From assembly GCF_030687575.1 (NCBI RefSeq), contig NZ_CP117439.1, positions 1,364,001 through 1,428,000 on the forward strand: DNA of 64,000 nt. Reading direction: 5' to 3'. This DNA comes from Pseudomonas sp. FP2309. GTDB lineage: Bacteria; Pseudomonadota; Gammaproteobacteria; Pseudomonadales; Pseudomonadaceae. The position numbers and the translations under genes were made by a program. Under the pieces are notes generated by a model. The model saw only the letters and a program-made list of their open reading frames with translations, did not search any database and was not told the DNA's origin. Each line of letters begins with the position of its first letter. The first letter of the stretch is position 1. This document shows positions 9,572 through 19,699 of the stretch, one piece after another.

Positions 9572-10125
9572 TCAACGAAATCAAGAAAGACGCTCAAGAG
9601 CGTATGCAGAAATCCCTGGAGTCTCTGGCCCATGCATTTGGCCAGATTCGTACCGGCAAGGCTCACCCGAGCATCCTGGGCAGCGTGATGGTGCCGTACT
9701 ACGGTACCGACACCTCTATCACCCAAGTGGCCAATATCACCGTTAAAGACTCGCGCACCCTGCAAGTCGTGGCGTTCGAGCGCAACATGCTCGCCGCGGT
9801 CGACAAGGCCATCCAGAGTGCAGGCCTGAACCTCAACCCGACTAACCTCGGTGAGTTGCTGCTGATCTCCATGCCTGCCCTGACCGAAGAAACCCGTAAG
9901 GGCTTCACCAAGCAGGCGCGCAGTGCCGCCGAAGACGCCCGTGTTGCCGTGCGCAACATCCGTCGTGACGCCTTGGGTGATCTGAAGAAACTGGTCAAGG
10001 ACAAGGAAATCAGCGAAGACGAAGAACGTCGCGCTGTTGCCGATATCGACAAGTTGACCAAAGATGCCGAGGCCCAGATCACTAAGGCCACGGAAGAAAA
10101 AGAAAAGGACCTGATGGCCGTATAA
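9568..10125 (+). CDS. frr: Ribosome recycling factor
   Basis: The 185-residue tRNA-shaped protein works with EF-G to split post-termination ribosomes. The three-helix-bundle sequences at both ends ([45 protein letters not shown]) and the intact length are diagnostic. It overlaps pyrH by 4 bases and precedes uppS by 17 bases, so it belongs to the pyrH-frr-uppS-cdsA-dxr run. Confidence 0.98.
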   Translation: MINEIKKDAQERMQKSLESLAHAFGQIRTGKAHPSILGSVMVPYYGTDTSITQVANITVKDSRTLQVVAFERNMLAAVDKAIQSAGLNLNPTNLGELLLISMPALTEETRKGFTKQARSAAEDARVAVRNIRRDALGDLKKLVKDKEISEDEERRAVADIDKLTKDAEAQITKATEEKEKDLMAV

Positions 10126-10142
10126 GGGGTCAGGACGCCTTC

Positions 10143-10898
10143 ATGGAAAAGACCAAGCAGACTGTACCCTCAGTGGTGCCGCGCCATGTCGCGATCATCA
10201 TGGATGGGAATAATCGCTGGGCGAAAAAACGCTTTATGCCGGGTGTCGCCGGGCATAAAGCGGGTGTCGACGCGGTACGGGCTGTGATTGAGGTGTGCGC
10301 TGAGGCCAAGGTCGAAGTATTGACCTTGTTCGCTTTCTCCAGTGAAAACTGGCAGCGTCCGGTCGATGAGGTCACCGCCTTGATGGACTTGTTCTTCAAG
10401 GCGCTGCGTCGTGAGGCCAAGCGCCTCAACGATAACAACATCAGCCTGCGTATCATCGGTGATCGCTCGCGGTTCCACCCGGAGCTGCAGACCGCCATGC
10501 GCGAAGCCGAGGCCATCACCGCCGGCGCGAACCGCTTTGTGTTGCAGATAGCGGCCAATTACGGTGGTCAGTGGGATATTGCCCAGGCGGCGCAGCGGCT
10601 TGCCCGCGAAGTGCAGGCCGGCCATCTGCGGCCCGACGACATCACGCCTGAACTGTTGCAAACCTGTCTGGTGACGGGCGATCTGCCGTTACCGGACTTG
10701 TGCATCCGTACCGGTGGCGAGCACCGCATCAGCAATTTTCTCTTGTGGCAGCTGGCTTACACTGAGCTGTACTTCTCCGACCTGTTCTGGCCGGACTTCA
10801 AACACGATGCCATGCGTACAGCGCTGGCAGATTTCGCTTCCCGTCAGCGGCGCTTTGGTAAAACGAGCGAGCAGATCGAAGCTGGAGCCCGGGTTTAA
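10143..10898 (+). CDS. uppS: Isoprenyl transferase (undecaprenyl diphosphate synthase)
   Basis: The 251-residue cis-prenyltransferase condenses eight IPP onto FPP to form C55-PP, the lipid carrier for peptidoglycan and O-antigen. The catalytic HVAIIMDGNNRWAKK holds D21, and FAFSSENWQRP and the C-terminal IRTGGEHRISNFLLWQ substrate-binding motif are intact. The stop codon is followed immediately by the cdsA ATG, with no gap. Confidence 0.98.
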   Translation: MEKTKQTVPSVVPRHVAIIMDGNNRWAKKRFMPGVAGHKAGVDAVRAVIEVCAEAKVEVLTLFAFSSENWQRPVDEVTALMDLFFKALRREAKRLNDNNISLRIIGDRSRFHPELQTAMREAEAITAGANRFVLQIAANYGGQWDIAQAAQRLAREVQAGHLRPDDITPELLQTCLVTGDLPLPDLCIRTGGEHRISNFLLWQLAYTELYFSDLFWPDFKHDAMRTALADFASRQRRFGKTSEQIEAGARV

Positions 10899-11708
10899 AT
10901 GCTTAAACAACGAATCATCACAGCACTGATCCTGTTACCCATTGCCTTGTGTGGGTTTTTCCTGCTCAACGGTTCCGGCTTTGCGCTGTTTATCGGCCTG
11001 GTGGTGACCCTGGGTGCCTGGGAATGGGCGCGCCTGGCAGGTTTCAGTGCGCAGTTGCCGCGCGTGGCCTATGCCGCTGTCGTGGCGGTGTTACTGTTTC
11101 TGATGCACACCTTGTCGAGCATCGTGGTGCCTTGGGTGTTGGGCGCGGCGGTGTTGTGGTGGGTGCTGGCGACTTATCTGGTACTGACGTATCCGCGTAC
11201 CAGCGGCCAGTGGTCCAGCGTTGCCAGCAAGTTGGTCATTGGCTTGCTGATTCTGCTGCCGGCCTGGCAAGGCCTGGTGGAGATCAAGAATTCGCCGATG
11301 GGCAACTGGTTGATCATGGCGGTTATGGTGCTGGTGTGGGGTGCTGATATCGGCGCTTACTTCTCCGGTCGCGCGTTCGGCAAGCGCAAGCTGGCGCCGG
11401 CGGTCAGTCCTGGTAAGAGCTGGGAAGGCGTGTATGGCGGCCTGGCCTTGACCCTGCTGATTACCGTCGTGGTGGGCGTTATGCGCGACTGGTCGGCAAA
11501 GGGGATTTTCCTGGCTCTGGTGGGTACGGCCGTCGTCGTATTCATCTCGGTCGTGGGCGACCTCACCGAAAGCATGTTCAAGCGTCAGGCCGGGATCAAG
11601 GACAGCAGTAACCTGCTGCCGGGTCATGGCGGCGTGCTGGACCGTATCGACAGTCTCACCGCCGCTATCCCGATCTTTGCCGTACTGCTGTGGATGACCG
11701 CTTCGTGA
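10899..11708 (+). CDS. cdsA: Phosphatidate cytidylyltransferase (CDP-DAG synthase)
   Basis: The 269-residue polytopic inner-membrane enzyme makes CDP-diacylglycerol from CTP and phosphatidic acid, the branch point for all phospholipids. About eight hydrophobic segments are visible. The family signature [33 protein letters not shown] is split over residues 219-251. It starts right after the uppS stop and overlaps the dxr start (GTGA), so it is translationally coupled on both sides. Confidence 0.97.
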   Translation: MLKQRIITALILLPIALCGFFLLNGSGFALFIGLVVTLGAWEWARLAGFSAQLPRVAYAAVVAVLLFLMHTLSSIVVPWVLGAAVLWWVLATYLVLTYPRTSGQWSSVASKLVIGLLILLPAWQGLVEIKNSPMGNWLIMAVMVLVWGADIGAYFSGRAFGKRKLAPAVSPGKSWEGVYGGLALTLLITVVVGVMRDWSAKGIFLALVGTAVVVFISVVGDLTESMFKRQAGIKDSSNLLPGHGGVLDRIDSLTAAIPIFAVLLWMTAS

Positions 11709-12895
11709 GCCGTCTGCAACAAGTGACTGTGCTGGGTGCTACCGGCTCGGTGGGGTTGAGCACGCTGGATGTAATTGCTCGTCACCCTGAGCGCTACCAA
11801 GTCTTTGCCCTGACCGGGTTCACCCGTCTGAGTGAGTTGCTGGCGCTGTGCGTTCGCCATGCGCCGCGCTTTGCGGTCGTGCCTGAAGCCGCTGCTGCGC
11901 GCGGCCTGCAGGATGAGCTGCGGGCTGCTGGCCTGGCTACGCAGGTGCTGGTTGGCGAAGAGGGCTTGTGCCAGGTATCGGCTGACGCCGAGGTGGATAC
12001 CGTCGTGGCCGCGATTGTCGGGGCTGCGGGCCTGCGTCCGACCTTGGCGGCCGTCGATGCGGGCAAGAAGATCCTGTTGGCCAATAAAGAAGCATTGGTC
12101 ATGTCCGGCGCGCTCTTTATGCAGGCGGTGCGTAAAAGCGGCGCCGTGCTGCTGCCGCTGGACAGCGAACACAACGCCATCTTCCAATGCATGCCAGGTG
12201 ACTACGCCCGCGGCCTTGGCCAGGTGGGTGTGCGTCGTATCCTGTTGACTGCCTCTGGTGGGCCGTTCCGGCAAACCCCGTTGGTTGAGTTGGAGCATGT
12301 GTCACCCGATCAGGCGTGCGCCCATCCGAACTGGTCCATGGGGCGCAAAATCTCCGTGGATTCGGCCAGTATGATGAACAAGGGCCTGGAGTTGATCGAG
12401 GCCTGCTGGTTGTTCGATGCGCGGCCGGAGCAGGTCGAGGTGGTGATTCACCCTCAAAGTGTGATTCATTCTCTTGTCGACTATGTGGATGGCTCAGTAT
12501 TGGCCCAGTTGGGCAACCCCGATATGCGTACGCCGATCGCCAACGCCCTGGCCTGGCCGGAGCGGATTGATTCGGGCGTGGCGCCATTGGATCTGTTTGC
12601 AATTGCCCGTCTGGACTTCGAGGCGCCGGATGAGCAGCGTTTCCCGTGTCTGCGGTTGGCACGACAGGCAGCCGATGCGGGTAACAGCGCCCCGGCCATG
12701 CTCAACGCAGCCAATGAGGTGGCCGTGGCAGCGTTTCTCGAACGGCGCATCCGGTTTCCCCAGATCGCGAGTATCATCGAGGACGTCTTGAGCCTTGAGC
12801 CTGTTGTAGCGGTGAGCGACCTTGCCGCAGTATTCGAAGCGGATACCAAGGCCCGGGTTCTGGCCGAGCAATGGTTGGTCCGCAACGCGCGTTAG
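11705..12895 (+). CDS. dxr: 1-deoxy-D-xylulose 5-phosphate reductoisomerase
   Basis: The 396-residue NADPH enzyme turns DXP into MEP, the first committed step of the MEP isoprenoid pathway. The NADPH motif [14 protein letters not shown], the metal and substrate loop [12 protein letters not shown] and the [13 protein letters not shown] motif are intact. I chose GTG at 11705, whose GTGA overlaps the cdsA stop and gives the family N-terminus [14 protein letters not shown]; an in-frame ATG at 11690 would add five residues. With ispD and ispF in this window, three MEP-pathway genes are present. Confidence 0.96.
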   Translation: MSRLQQVTVLGATGSVGLSTLDVIARHPERYQVFALTGFTRLSELLALCVRHAPRFAVVPEAAAARGLQDELRAAGLATQVLVGEEGLCQVSADAEVDTVVAAIVGAAGLRPTLAAVDAGKKILLANKEALVMSGALFMQAVRKSGAVLLPLDSEHNAIFQCMPGDYARGLGQVGVRRILLTASGGPFRQTPLVELEHVSPDQACAHPNWSMGRKISVDSASMMNKGLELIEACWLFDARPEQVEVVIHPQSVIHSLVDYVDGSVLAQLGNPDMRTPIANALAWPERIDSGVAPLDLFAIARLDFEAPDEQRFPCLRLARQAADAGNSAPAMLNAANEVAVAAFLERRIRFPQIASIIEDVLSLEPVVAVSDLAAVFEADTKARVLAEQWLVRNAR

Positions 12896-12948
12896 TCTGT
12901 GGGAGCGTTTGAGCCTTCAGGCACTGGATTGGAATGCGGAGAAATTAG

Positions 12949-14301
12949 ATGAGTGCGCTTTATATGATCGTCGGCACCCTGGTTGCTCTGGGTGTGCTGG
13001 TTACCTTCCACGAATTCGGCCACTTCTGGGTGGCGCGTCGTTGCGGCGTCAAGGTACTGCGCTTTTCCGTCGGTTTCGGCATGCCGTTGATTCGCTGGCA
13101 CGATCGTCTTGGCACCGAGTTCGTGATTGCGGCCATCCCATTGGGTGGCTACGTCAAGATGCTTGATGAACGCGAAGGGGAAGTGCCGGCTGATCAGTTG
13201 GACCAATCGTTCAATCGCAAGACGGTCCGTCAGCGGATTGCCATTGTTGCCGCGGGCCCCATCGCCAACTTCCTGTTGGCAATGCTGTTTTTCTGGGTCC
13301 TGGCTATGCTGGGGAGCGAGCAGGTGCGTCCGGTCATCGGTGCGGTCGAGGCGGACAGTATCGCGGCCAAGGCTGGTTTGGTTGCGGGGCAGGAAATTAT
13401 TTCCATTGATGGCGAGCCTACCACCGGGTGGGGCGCGGTCAATTTGCAGTTGGTGCGTCGACTGGGCGAGAGCGGTACCGTCAACGTCGTGGTGCGTGAG
13501 CAGGACTCCAGCGCCGAGACCCCGCGCGCGCTGGCCCTGGACCATTGGCTCAAGGGTGCTGACGAGCCTGATCCGATCAAGTCCCTGGGGATCCGTCCAT
13601 GGCGCCCTGCGCTGCCGCCGGTGCTCGCTGAGCTGGATCCGAAGGGGCCGGCCCAGGCCGCAGGTCTGAAAACCGGTGATCGCTTGTTGGCTCTCGATGG
13701 CCAGGCGCTGGGAGAATGGCAACAAGTGGTCGATCTGGTGCGTGTGCGCCCTGATACCAAAATTGTGCTGAAAGTTGAACGCGACGGTGCTCAAATCGAC
13801 GTCCCGGTGACCCTGGCGGTACGTGGCGAAGCCAAGGCGGCTGGGGGTTACCTGGGCGCTGGCGTCAAGAGTCCTGAGTGGCCGCCATCGATGGTGCGTG
13901 AGGTCAGTTTCGGGCCGTTGGCGGCAATTGGCGAGGGTGCAAAACGCACCTGGACCATGAGTGTGCTGACCCTCGAATCCCTCAAGAAAATGTTGTTCGG
14001 CGAGCTCTCGGTAAAAAACTTGAGTGGACCGATAACCATTGCTAAAGTGGCGGGCGCTTCTGCCCAGTCGGGTGTCGCGGATTTCCTGAATTTCCTGGCT
14101 TATCTGAGTATTAGCCTGGGCGTTCTGAATTTGCTGCCCATCCCTGTATTGGATGGGGGGCATCTGTTGTTTTATCTGGTCGAGTGGGTGCGTGGTCGCC
14201 CCTTGTCGGATCGGGTGCAGGGTTGGGGGATACAGATCGGTATCAGTTTGGTGGTCGGGGTGATGTTATTAGCCCTTGTCAACGATCTGGGTCGACTGTA
14301 A
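12949..14301 (+). CDS. rseP: Site-2 intramembrane zinc protease RseP
   Basis: The 450-residue inner-membrane protease makes the second cut in the anti-sigma factor (MucA/RseA) and frees the envelope-stress sigma AlgU/RpoE; it also clears signal-peptide remnants. The zinc site HEFGH is at residues 21-25 in the first membrane helix. Two tandem PDZ domains fill the periplasmic middle, and the LDGG motif (PIPVLDGGHLLFY) near the C-terminus supplies the third ligand. In Pseudomonas (as MucP) it links envelope stress to alginate control. It sits 53 bases after dxr and directly before bamA, whose products it monitors indirectly. Confidence 0.96.
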   Translation: MSALYMIVGTLVALGVLVTFHEFGHFWVARRCGVKVLRFSVGFGMPLIRWHDRLGTEFVIAAIPLGGYVKMLDEREGEVPADQLDQSFNRKTVRQRIAIVAAGPIANFLLAMLFFWVLAMLGSEQVRPVIGAVEADSIAAKAGLVAGQEIISIDGEPTTGWGAVNLQLVRRLGESGTVNVVVREQDSSAETPRALALDHWLKGADEPDPIKSLGIRPWRPALPPVLAELDPKGPAQAAGLKTGDRLLALDGQALGEWQQVVDLVRVRPDTKIVLKVERDGAQIDVPVTLAVRGEAKAAGGYLGAGVKSPEWPPSMVREVSFGPLAAIGEGAKRTWTMSVLTLESLKKMLFGELSVKNLSGPITIAKVAGASAQSGVADFLNFLAYLSISLGVLNLLPIPVLDGGHLLFYLVEWVRGRPLSDRVQGWGIQIGISLVVGVMLLALVNDLGRL

Positions 14302-14321
14302 CGCTTCGCTGAATTGCGAAT

Positions 14322-14347
14322 CTGCCGCATTTTGCGGCAGTTTGTTT
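14322..14347 (+). terminator. Hairpin/terminator between rseP and bamA
   Basis: CTGCCGC/GCGGCAG with a 5-base loop is followed by TTTGTTT. It probably causes partial termination in front of bamA; the RBS AAAGGA of bamA starts 19 bases after the T-run begins. Confidence 0.65.
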
Positions 14348-14375
14348 ATTGCCAGTTGGAATAAGAAAGGACTTC

Positions 14376-16763
14376 ATGAAACGTCTGCTGCTAACTGCGG
14401 TTCTCACCGTATTGATGATCGCCGAAGTTCACGCCGAGTCCTTCACCATCTCCGATATTCGCGTCAACGGCCTCCAGCGGGTTTCCGCAGGTAGCGTCTT
14501 TGGTGCCTTACCGTTGAACGTCGGTGAACAGGCTGATGACCGTCGCCTGGTGGAATCCACTCGTGCGCTGTTCAAAACCGGTTTCTTTCAAGACATCCAG
14601 CTGGGGCGCGAAGGTAACGTCCTGGTCATCACTGTGGTCGAGCGACCTTCCGTCGCCAGTATCGAGATCGAGGGCAACAAGGCGATCTCCACTGAAGACC
14701 TGATGAAGGGCCTCAAACAGTCCGGCCTGGCGGAGGGCGAGATCTTCCAGCGCGCCACCCTTGAAGGTGTGCGTAACGAACTGCAACGCCAGTACGTTGC
14801 CCAGGGCCGCTACTCCGCGACCGTGGAAACGGAAGTGGTGCCGCAACCTCGTAACCGTGTAGGCCTCAAGGTCAACATCAACGAAGGTACCGTGGCGGCC
14901 ATTCAGCACATCAACGTGGTGGGTAACACCAAGTTTGCTGATGAAGACCTGATCGACCTGTTCGAACTCAAGACCACCAACTGGCTGTCGTTTTTCAAGA
15001 ACGATGACAAGTACGCCCGTGAAAAACTCTCCGGTGACCTTGAGCGTCTGCGTTCCTACTACCTGGACCGCGGTTACATCAACATGGACATCGCTTCGAC
15101 CCAGGTGTCCATCACCCCGGACAAGAAGCACGTCTACATCACCGTCAACGTCAACGAAGGCGAGAAGTACAAGGTTCGTGACGTCAAGCTGAGCGGCGAC
15201 TTGAAAGTGCCTGAAGATCAGGTCAAGTCCCTGCTGCTGGTGCAGAAAGACCAAGTGTTCTCGCGCAAGCTGATGACCACCACTTCCGAACTGATCACCC
15301 GTCGTCTGGGTAACGAAGGCTATACCTTCGCCAACGTTAACGGTGTGCCGACCCCGCACGATGAAGACCACACCGTGGATATCACGTTCGTGGTTGACCC
15401 AGGCAAGCGCGCCTACGTGAACCGCATCAACTTCCGTGGCAATACCAAGTCTGCGGACGAAGTGCTGCGTCGTGAAATGCGTCAGATGGAAGGTGGTTGG
15501 GCATCGACTTACCTGATCGACCAGTCCAAGACCCGTCTTGAACGCCTGGGCTTCTTTAAGGAAGTCAACGTCGAAACCCCAGCCGTACCGGGTGTGGACG
15601 ACCAGGTTGACGTGAACTACGCCGTAGAAGAACAAGCGTCGGGTTCGATCACCGCCAGCGTTGGTTTTGCACAGAGTGCCGGTCTGATCCTGGGTGGTTC
15701 CATCACTCAGAACAACTTCCTCGGTACCGGTAACCGTGTCTCCATTGGCCTGACCCGAAGCGAATACCAGAGCCGATATAACTTCGGTTATACCGACCCC
15801 TACTGGACAGCAGACGGTGTGAGCCTGGGCTACAACGCCTTCTACCGCACCACCGACTACAAAGACCTTGACGTCGACGTTGCAAGCTATGCGATCGACA
15901 GCCTGGGTGCCGGTGTCAACGTGGGTTATCCGATCAGTGAAACGTCGCGTCTGACCTTCGGCCTGACCGCGCAGCAGGATGAGATCAAGACCGGTGTGTA
16001 TACCGTGGATGAGATCTTCGACTTTACCCGTCGCGAAGGCGACAAGTTCCTGAACTTCAAGGCGTCTGCCGGCTGGTCCGAGTCGACCCTGAACAAAGGC
16101 GTACTGGCAACCCGTGGCCACTCTCAGAGCCTGACCCTGGAAACCACCACGCCGGGCAGCGACCTGTCGTTCTTCAAGCTCGATTACCGCGGCCAGTTGT
16201 TCCAGCCGCTGAGCGATAACTACACCATGCGCCTGCACACTGAGCTGGGTTATGGCGACGGTTATGGTTCGACCAATGGCTTGCCGTTCTATGAGAACTA
16301 CTACGCGGGTGGTTTCAACTCGGTACGTGGCTTCAAGGACAGTACGCTGGGGCCGCGTGGTACCCCAAGCCGTGGTGTTGACAAGACCGGTAACGTCGGG
16401 ACGCAGTTAGACTCCGACAACGACCCACTGCCATTCGGTGGTAACGTGTTGATCCAGGGCGGTGCCGAGATTCTGTTCCCGTTGCCATTCGTGAAAGATC
16501 AGCGCTCTCTGCGGACTTCGGTCTTCTGGGACGTGGGTAACGTGTTCGACTCCAAGTGCGAGCAGATCACCAACCCAAGCGGCGTGAAGTCCAACACTCA
16601 GTGTAACGACGTGAGCCTCAGCAACCTGGCGAGCTCCGTGGGTGTGGGTGTGACGTGGGTGACTGCGCTTGGTCCGTTGAGCTTTGCTTTGGCCATGCCG
16701 ATCAAGAAACCGGATAACGCTGAAACCCAGATTTTCCAATTCTCCCTCGGCCAGACGTTCTAA
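14376..16763 (+). CDS. bamA: Outer-membrane protein assembly factor BamA
   Basis: This is the 795-residue essential core of the BAM complex, which folds beta-barrel proteins into the outer membrane. A Sec signal peptide of about 20 residues (ends EVHA/ES) precedes five POTRA repeats (about residues 22-420) and a C-terminal 16-strand barrel with the conserved VRGF loop motif (NSVRGFKDSTLGPRG). The last residue is Phe (FSLGQTF), as in most barrel proteins. The start at 14376 (MKRLLL) has AAAGGA upstream; an in-frame ATG at 14349 lies before the signal peptide. It is followed by its chaperone gene skp. Confidence 0.98.
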   Translation: MKRLLLTAVLTVLMIAEVHAESFTISDIRVNGLQRVSAGSVFGALPLNVGEQADDRRLVESTRALFKTGFFQDIQLGREGNVLVITVVERPSVASIEIEGNKAISTEDLMKGLKQSGLAEGEIFQRATLEGVRNELQRQYVAQGRYSATVETEVVPQPRNRVGLKVNINEGTVAAIQHINVVGNTKFADEDLIDLFELKTTNWLSFFKNDDKYAREKLSGDLERLRSYYLDRGYINMDIASTQVSITPDKKHVYITVNVNEGEKYKVRDVKLSGDLKVPEDQVKSLLLVQKDQVFSRKLMTTTSELITRRLGNEGYTFANVNGVPTPHDEDHTVDITFVVDPGKRAYVNRINFRGNTKSADEVLRREMRQMEGGWASTYLIDQSKTRLERLGFFKEVNVETPAVPGVDDQVDVNYAVEEQASGSITASVGFAQSAGLILGGSITQNNFLGTGNRVSIGLTRSEYQSRYNFGYTDPYWTADGVSLGYNAFYRTTDYKDLDVDVASYAIDSLGAGVNVGYPISETSRLTFGLTAQQDEIKTGVYTVDEIFDFTRREGDKFLNFKASAGWSESTLNKGVLATRGHSQSLTLETTTPGSDLSFFKLDYRGQLFQPLSDNYTMRLHTELGYGDGYGSTNGLPFYENYYAGGFNSVRGFKDSTLGPRGTPSRGVDKTGNVGTQLDSDNDPLPFGGNVLIQGGAEILFPLPFVKDQRSLRTSVFWDVGNVFDSKCEQITNPSGVKSNTQCNDVSLSNLASSVGVGVTWVTALGPLSFALAMPIKKPDNAETQIFQFSLGQTF

Positions 16764-16809
16764 GCGTCTGACCCAAGATAACGACAACGGATTCTGTAGG
16801 AGTTGCATT

Positions 16810-17313
16810 GTGCGTAAGTTGACTCAATTGGTTCTGCTGGCCACCGTGCTGGTAACCACCCCGGCCTTCGCCGAAATGAAAATCGCCGTCCTGAACTATC
16901 AGATGGCTCTGCTGGAGTCCGACGCGGCCAAGAAATACGCCGTTGACGCCGAGAAAAAATTCGGTCCGCAACTGACCAAGCTCAAGACCCTGGAAAGCAG
17001 TGCCAAGGGCATCCAGGATCGTCTGGTAGCCGGTGGTGACAAGATGCAGCAAGGCGAGCGCGAGCGTCTGGAGCTTGAATTCAAGCAAAAGGCCCGTGAC
17101 TACCAGTTCCAATCCAAGGAACTGAACGAAGCCAAAGCTGTTGCTGACCGCGAAATGCTCAAGCAGCTCAAGCCGAAACTCGACAGCGCAGTGGAAGAAG
17201 TCATCAAGAAAGGTGCCTTTGACCTGGTGTTCGAGCGTGGCGCAGTGATTGACGTAAAGCCTCAATACGACATCACCCGTCAGGTGATCGAGCGCATGAA
17301 TCAGCTGAAGTAA
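16810..17313 (+). CDS. skp: OmpH/Skp-family periplasmic chaperone
   Basis: The 167-residue product is a trimeric periplasmic chaperone that holds unfolded outer-membrane proteins on their way to BamA. It begins with GTG at 16810 after TAGGAG, then a clear Sec signal (VRKLTQLVLLATVLVTTPAFA). The middle is Lys/Glu-rich and alpha-helical, fitting the Skp tentacles. It lies between bamA and lpxD as in most gammaproteobacteria, 46 bases after bamA. Confidence 0.95.
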   Translation: MRKLTQLVLLATVLVTTPAFAEMKIAVLNYQMALLESDAAKKYAVDAEKKFGPQLTKLKTLESSAKGIQDRLVAGGDKMQQGERERLELEFKQKARDYQFQSKELNEAKAVADREMLKQLKPKLDSAVEEVIKKGAFDLVFERGAVIDVKPQYDITRQVIERMNQLK

Positions 17314-17316
17314 GCC

Positions 17317-18372
17317 ATGACCGCGACTATCAAGCTCGGCGAGTTGGCCGAGTTCCTGGGGGCTACCTTGCTTGGCTCCCCGGAGAAGGAAATCACTGGG
17401 CTAGCCACCTTGCAGGAGGCTGGCCCAGCTCAGTTGAGCTTCCTCGCAAATCCTCAGTACCGTAAATACCTGGTCGACAGCCGCGCTGCAGCCGTATTGC
17501 TGAAGGCTGCTGACGCCGAAGGGTTTGCCGGGGATGCGCTGGTCGTAGCCGACCCCTACCTGGCCTATGCGCGGGTGTCGCACCTGTTCGATCCCAAACC
17601 CAAGGCAGCTGCTGGTATTCATCCGTCGGCCGTCATTGCCGATGATGCCCAGGTTGATCCTGCGGCCAGCATCGGCGCCTTTGCGGTGATCGAGAGTGGC
17701 ACACGTATTGGTGCCGGTGTCACGGTGGGTGCCCACTGCTTTATCGGCGCTCGCTGCGAAATCGGTGCCGATGGCTGGTTGGCGCCCCGCGTCACCCTGT
17801 ACCACGATGTGCGTATCGGGCAGCGTGTGGTGATCCAGTCCGGTGCAGTGATCGGGGGGGAAGGCTTTGGCTTCGCCAACTCGAAGGGCATCTGGAACAA
17901 GATTGCCCAGGTTGGCGGTGTTGTGATCGGTGACGACGTGGAAATCGGTGTCAACACAGCCGTCGATCGCGGGGCCCTGGCCGATACCGTGATCGGTAAC
18001 GGTGTGAAGCTCGACAACCAGATCCAGATCGCCCACAACGTACAGATTGGCGATCACACCGCCATGGCGGCGTGCGTGGGGATTTCCGGCAGCACCAAAA
18101 TCGGCAAGCATTGCATGCTCGCCGGTGGCGTTGGGCTGGTAGGGCATATCGATATTTGCGACAACGTATTCATCACCGGTATGACCATGGTCACTCACTC
18201 GATTACCGAGCCAGGGGCCTATTCGTCCGGTACCGCCATGCAGCCTGCGGCTGAGTGGCGCAAGAGTGCAGCGCGGTTGAGGCAGCTCGACGACATGGCT
18301 CGACGTCTCAAACAGCTGGAAAAGCGTGTTGGGGACGTGACCCCTGGCGGTAATGCTTCATCAGAAGGCTGA
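17317..18372 (+). CDS. lpxD: UDP-3-O-(3-hydroxyacyl)glucosamine N-acyltransferase
   Basis: The 351-residue third enzyme of lipid A synthesis N-acylates UDP-3-O-acyl-GlcN from hydroxyacyl-ACP. An N-terminal uridine-binding domain with [11 protein letters not shown] precedes a left-handed beta-helix of hexapeptide repeats (about residues 100-300), for example [20 protein letters not shown], and a helical C-terminus with a Met/Arg/Lys-rich coil. The ATG is 3 bases after the skp stop. It is part of lpxD-fabZ-lpxA-lpxB. Confidence 0.97.
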   Translation: MTATIKLGELAEFLGATLLGSPEKEITGLATLQEAGPAQLSFLANPQYRKYLVDSRAAAVLLKAADAEGFAGDALVVADPYLAYARVSHLFDPKPKAAAGIHPSAVIADDAQVDPAASIGAFAVIESGTRIGAGVTVGAHCFIGARCEIGADGWLAPRVTLYHDVRIGQRVVIQSGAVIGGEGFGFANSKGIWNKIAQVGGVVIGDDVEIGVNTAVDRGALADTVIGNGVKLDNQIQIAHNVQIGDHTAMAACVGISGSTKIGKHCMLAGGVGLVGHIDICDNVFITGMTMVTHSITEPGAYSSGTAMQPAAEWRKSAARLRQLDDMARRLKQLEKRVGDVTPGGNASSEG

Positions 18373-18429
18373 TACCATTTCCATATCAAGTGTGCACAGC
18401 CGCTAGACTTGCCTCCTTGATTTGCTAGC

Positions 18430-18455
18430 GGGGCGTGCGTTTAGTCGCACGCCCC
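18430..18455 (+). terminator. Hairpin between lpxD and fabZ
   Basis: A 10-bp perfect stem GGGGCGTGCG/CGCACGCCCC encloses TTTAGT and is followed by CCAATCTTTATT. The tail is weak, so it may be an attenuator or mRNA-processing stem rather than a full terminator. It lies 29 bases before fabZ. Confidence 0.5.
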
Positions 18456-18483
18456 CAATCTTTATTACAGGCTTCCCCCCGAA

Positions 18484-18924
18484 ATGATGGACATCAACGA
18501 GATTCGCGAATACCTGCCTCACCGTTACCCGTTCCTGCTGGTGGACCGCGTAGTGGACCTCAATGTTGAGGAAAAGCGCATTCGTGCCTACAAGAATGTC
18601 AGCATCAACGAACCGTTCTTCAATGGTCACTTTCCCGCGCATCCCATCATGCCGGGCGTGTTGATCATCGAAGCGATGGCCCAGGCTGCCGGTATTCTTG
18701 GTTTCAAAATGCTCGACCTCAAGCCTGCCGATGGCACGCTTTACTATTTCGTGGGTTCGGACAAGTTGCGTTTCCGCAATCCGGTTACCCCGGGTGACCA
18801 GTTGATCCTGGAAGCCAAATTCATCAGCTGCAAGCGCCAGATCTGGAAGTTCGAATGCCAGGCCTCGGTAGATGGCAAGCCAGTGTGCTCCGCTGAGATC
18901 ATCTGCGCGGAACGCAAACTATGA
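18484..18924 (+). CDS. fabZ: 3-hydroxyacyl-ACP dehydratase FabZ
   Basis: The 146-residue hot-dog-fold enzyme dehydrates 3-hydroxyacyl-ACP to trans-2-enoyl-ACP in fatty-acid elongation. It competes with LpxA/LpxD for hydroxyacyl-ACP, which explains its place in the lipid A operon. The catalytic pair H49 and E63 lies in [22 protein letters not shown]. Two ATG codons stand in tandem at the start (MMDINEIR); either could be used. The stop overlaps the lpxA ATG by 4 bases. Confidence 0.97.
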
Positions 18925-19697
18925 GTTTGATTGACCCTCGCGCAATCATCGATCCGTCGGCCGTTCTGGCCGCCGACGTTGAGGTCGGCCCCTGGTCGAT
19001 CATCGGCGCAGGTGTGGAAATCGGCGAGGGGACTGTCATCGGGCCGCACGTGATCCTCAAAGGTCCGACCCGCATTGGCAAACACAATCGTATCTACCAG
19101 TTCTCCTCGGTAGGCGAAGACACCCCGGACATGAAGTACAAGGGTGAAGAAACGCGCTTGGTAATCGGTGACCACAACATCATCCGTGAAGGCGTGACCA
19201 TTCATCGAGGCACTGTGCAGGACCGTGCGGAAACCACCCTGGGTGACCACAATCTGGTGATGGCGTATGCCCATATCGGCCACGATAGCGTGATCGGCAA
19301 TCACTGCATCCTGGTCAACAACACTGCGTTGGCCGGTCATGTGCACGTCGACGATTGGGCAATCCTGTCCGGATTTACCCTTGTGCACCAGTACTGCCAT
19401 ATCGGCGCTCACAGCTTTTCGGGGATGGGCACCGCCATCGGCAAGGACGTTCCGGCGTTTGTGACCGTATTCGGCAACCCGGCCGAGGCGCGTAGCATGA
19501 ACTTCGAAGGCATGCGTCGTCGAGGCTTCAGCGAAGAGGCCATCCACGCGTTGCGCCGTGCCTACAAGGTGGTTTACCGCCAGGGCCTGACGGTGGATCA
19601 GGCATTGACCCAACTGACCGAGCCGGCAGCGTTGTTCCCGGAAGTCGCGGTGTTCCGTGACTCGATCCAGGCGTCGACCCGCGGCATCACCCGCTGA
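18921..19697 (+). CDS. lpxA: UDP-N-acetylglucosamine O-acyltransferase
   Basis: The 258-residue trimeric enzyme O-acylates UDP-GlcNAc from 3-hydroxyacyl-ACP, the first and reversible step of lipid A synthesis. The hexapeptide-repeat beta-helix fills residues 1-190; the catalytic His is H121 of AHIGHDS, and H118 is also present. The C-terminal helical domain contains [16 protein letters not shown]. Pseudomonad LpxA prefers C10 hydroxyacyl chains, set by residues inside the helix; this was not tested here. It overlaps fabZ and lies 2 bases from lpxB. Confidence 0.97.
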
Positions 19698-19699
19698 TC

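Noticed and set aside
12896..12948. REP element between dxr and rseP
   Set aside because: Only the start CTGTGGGAGCG matches; no second arm is present.
14508..16238. A 576-codon open frame antisense to bamA
   Set aside because: It is a shadow of biased high-GC codon use in bamA; the product has no recognisable domain and no start signals. The same applies to long antisense frames over dnaE, pyrG, eno and quiP.
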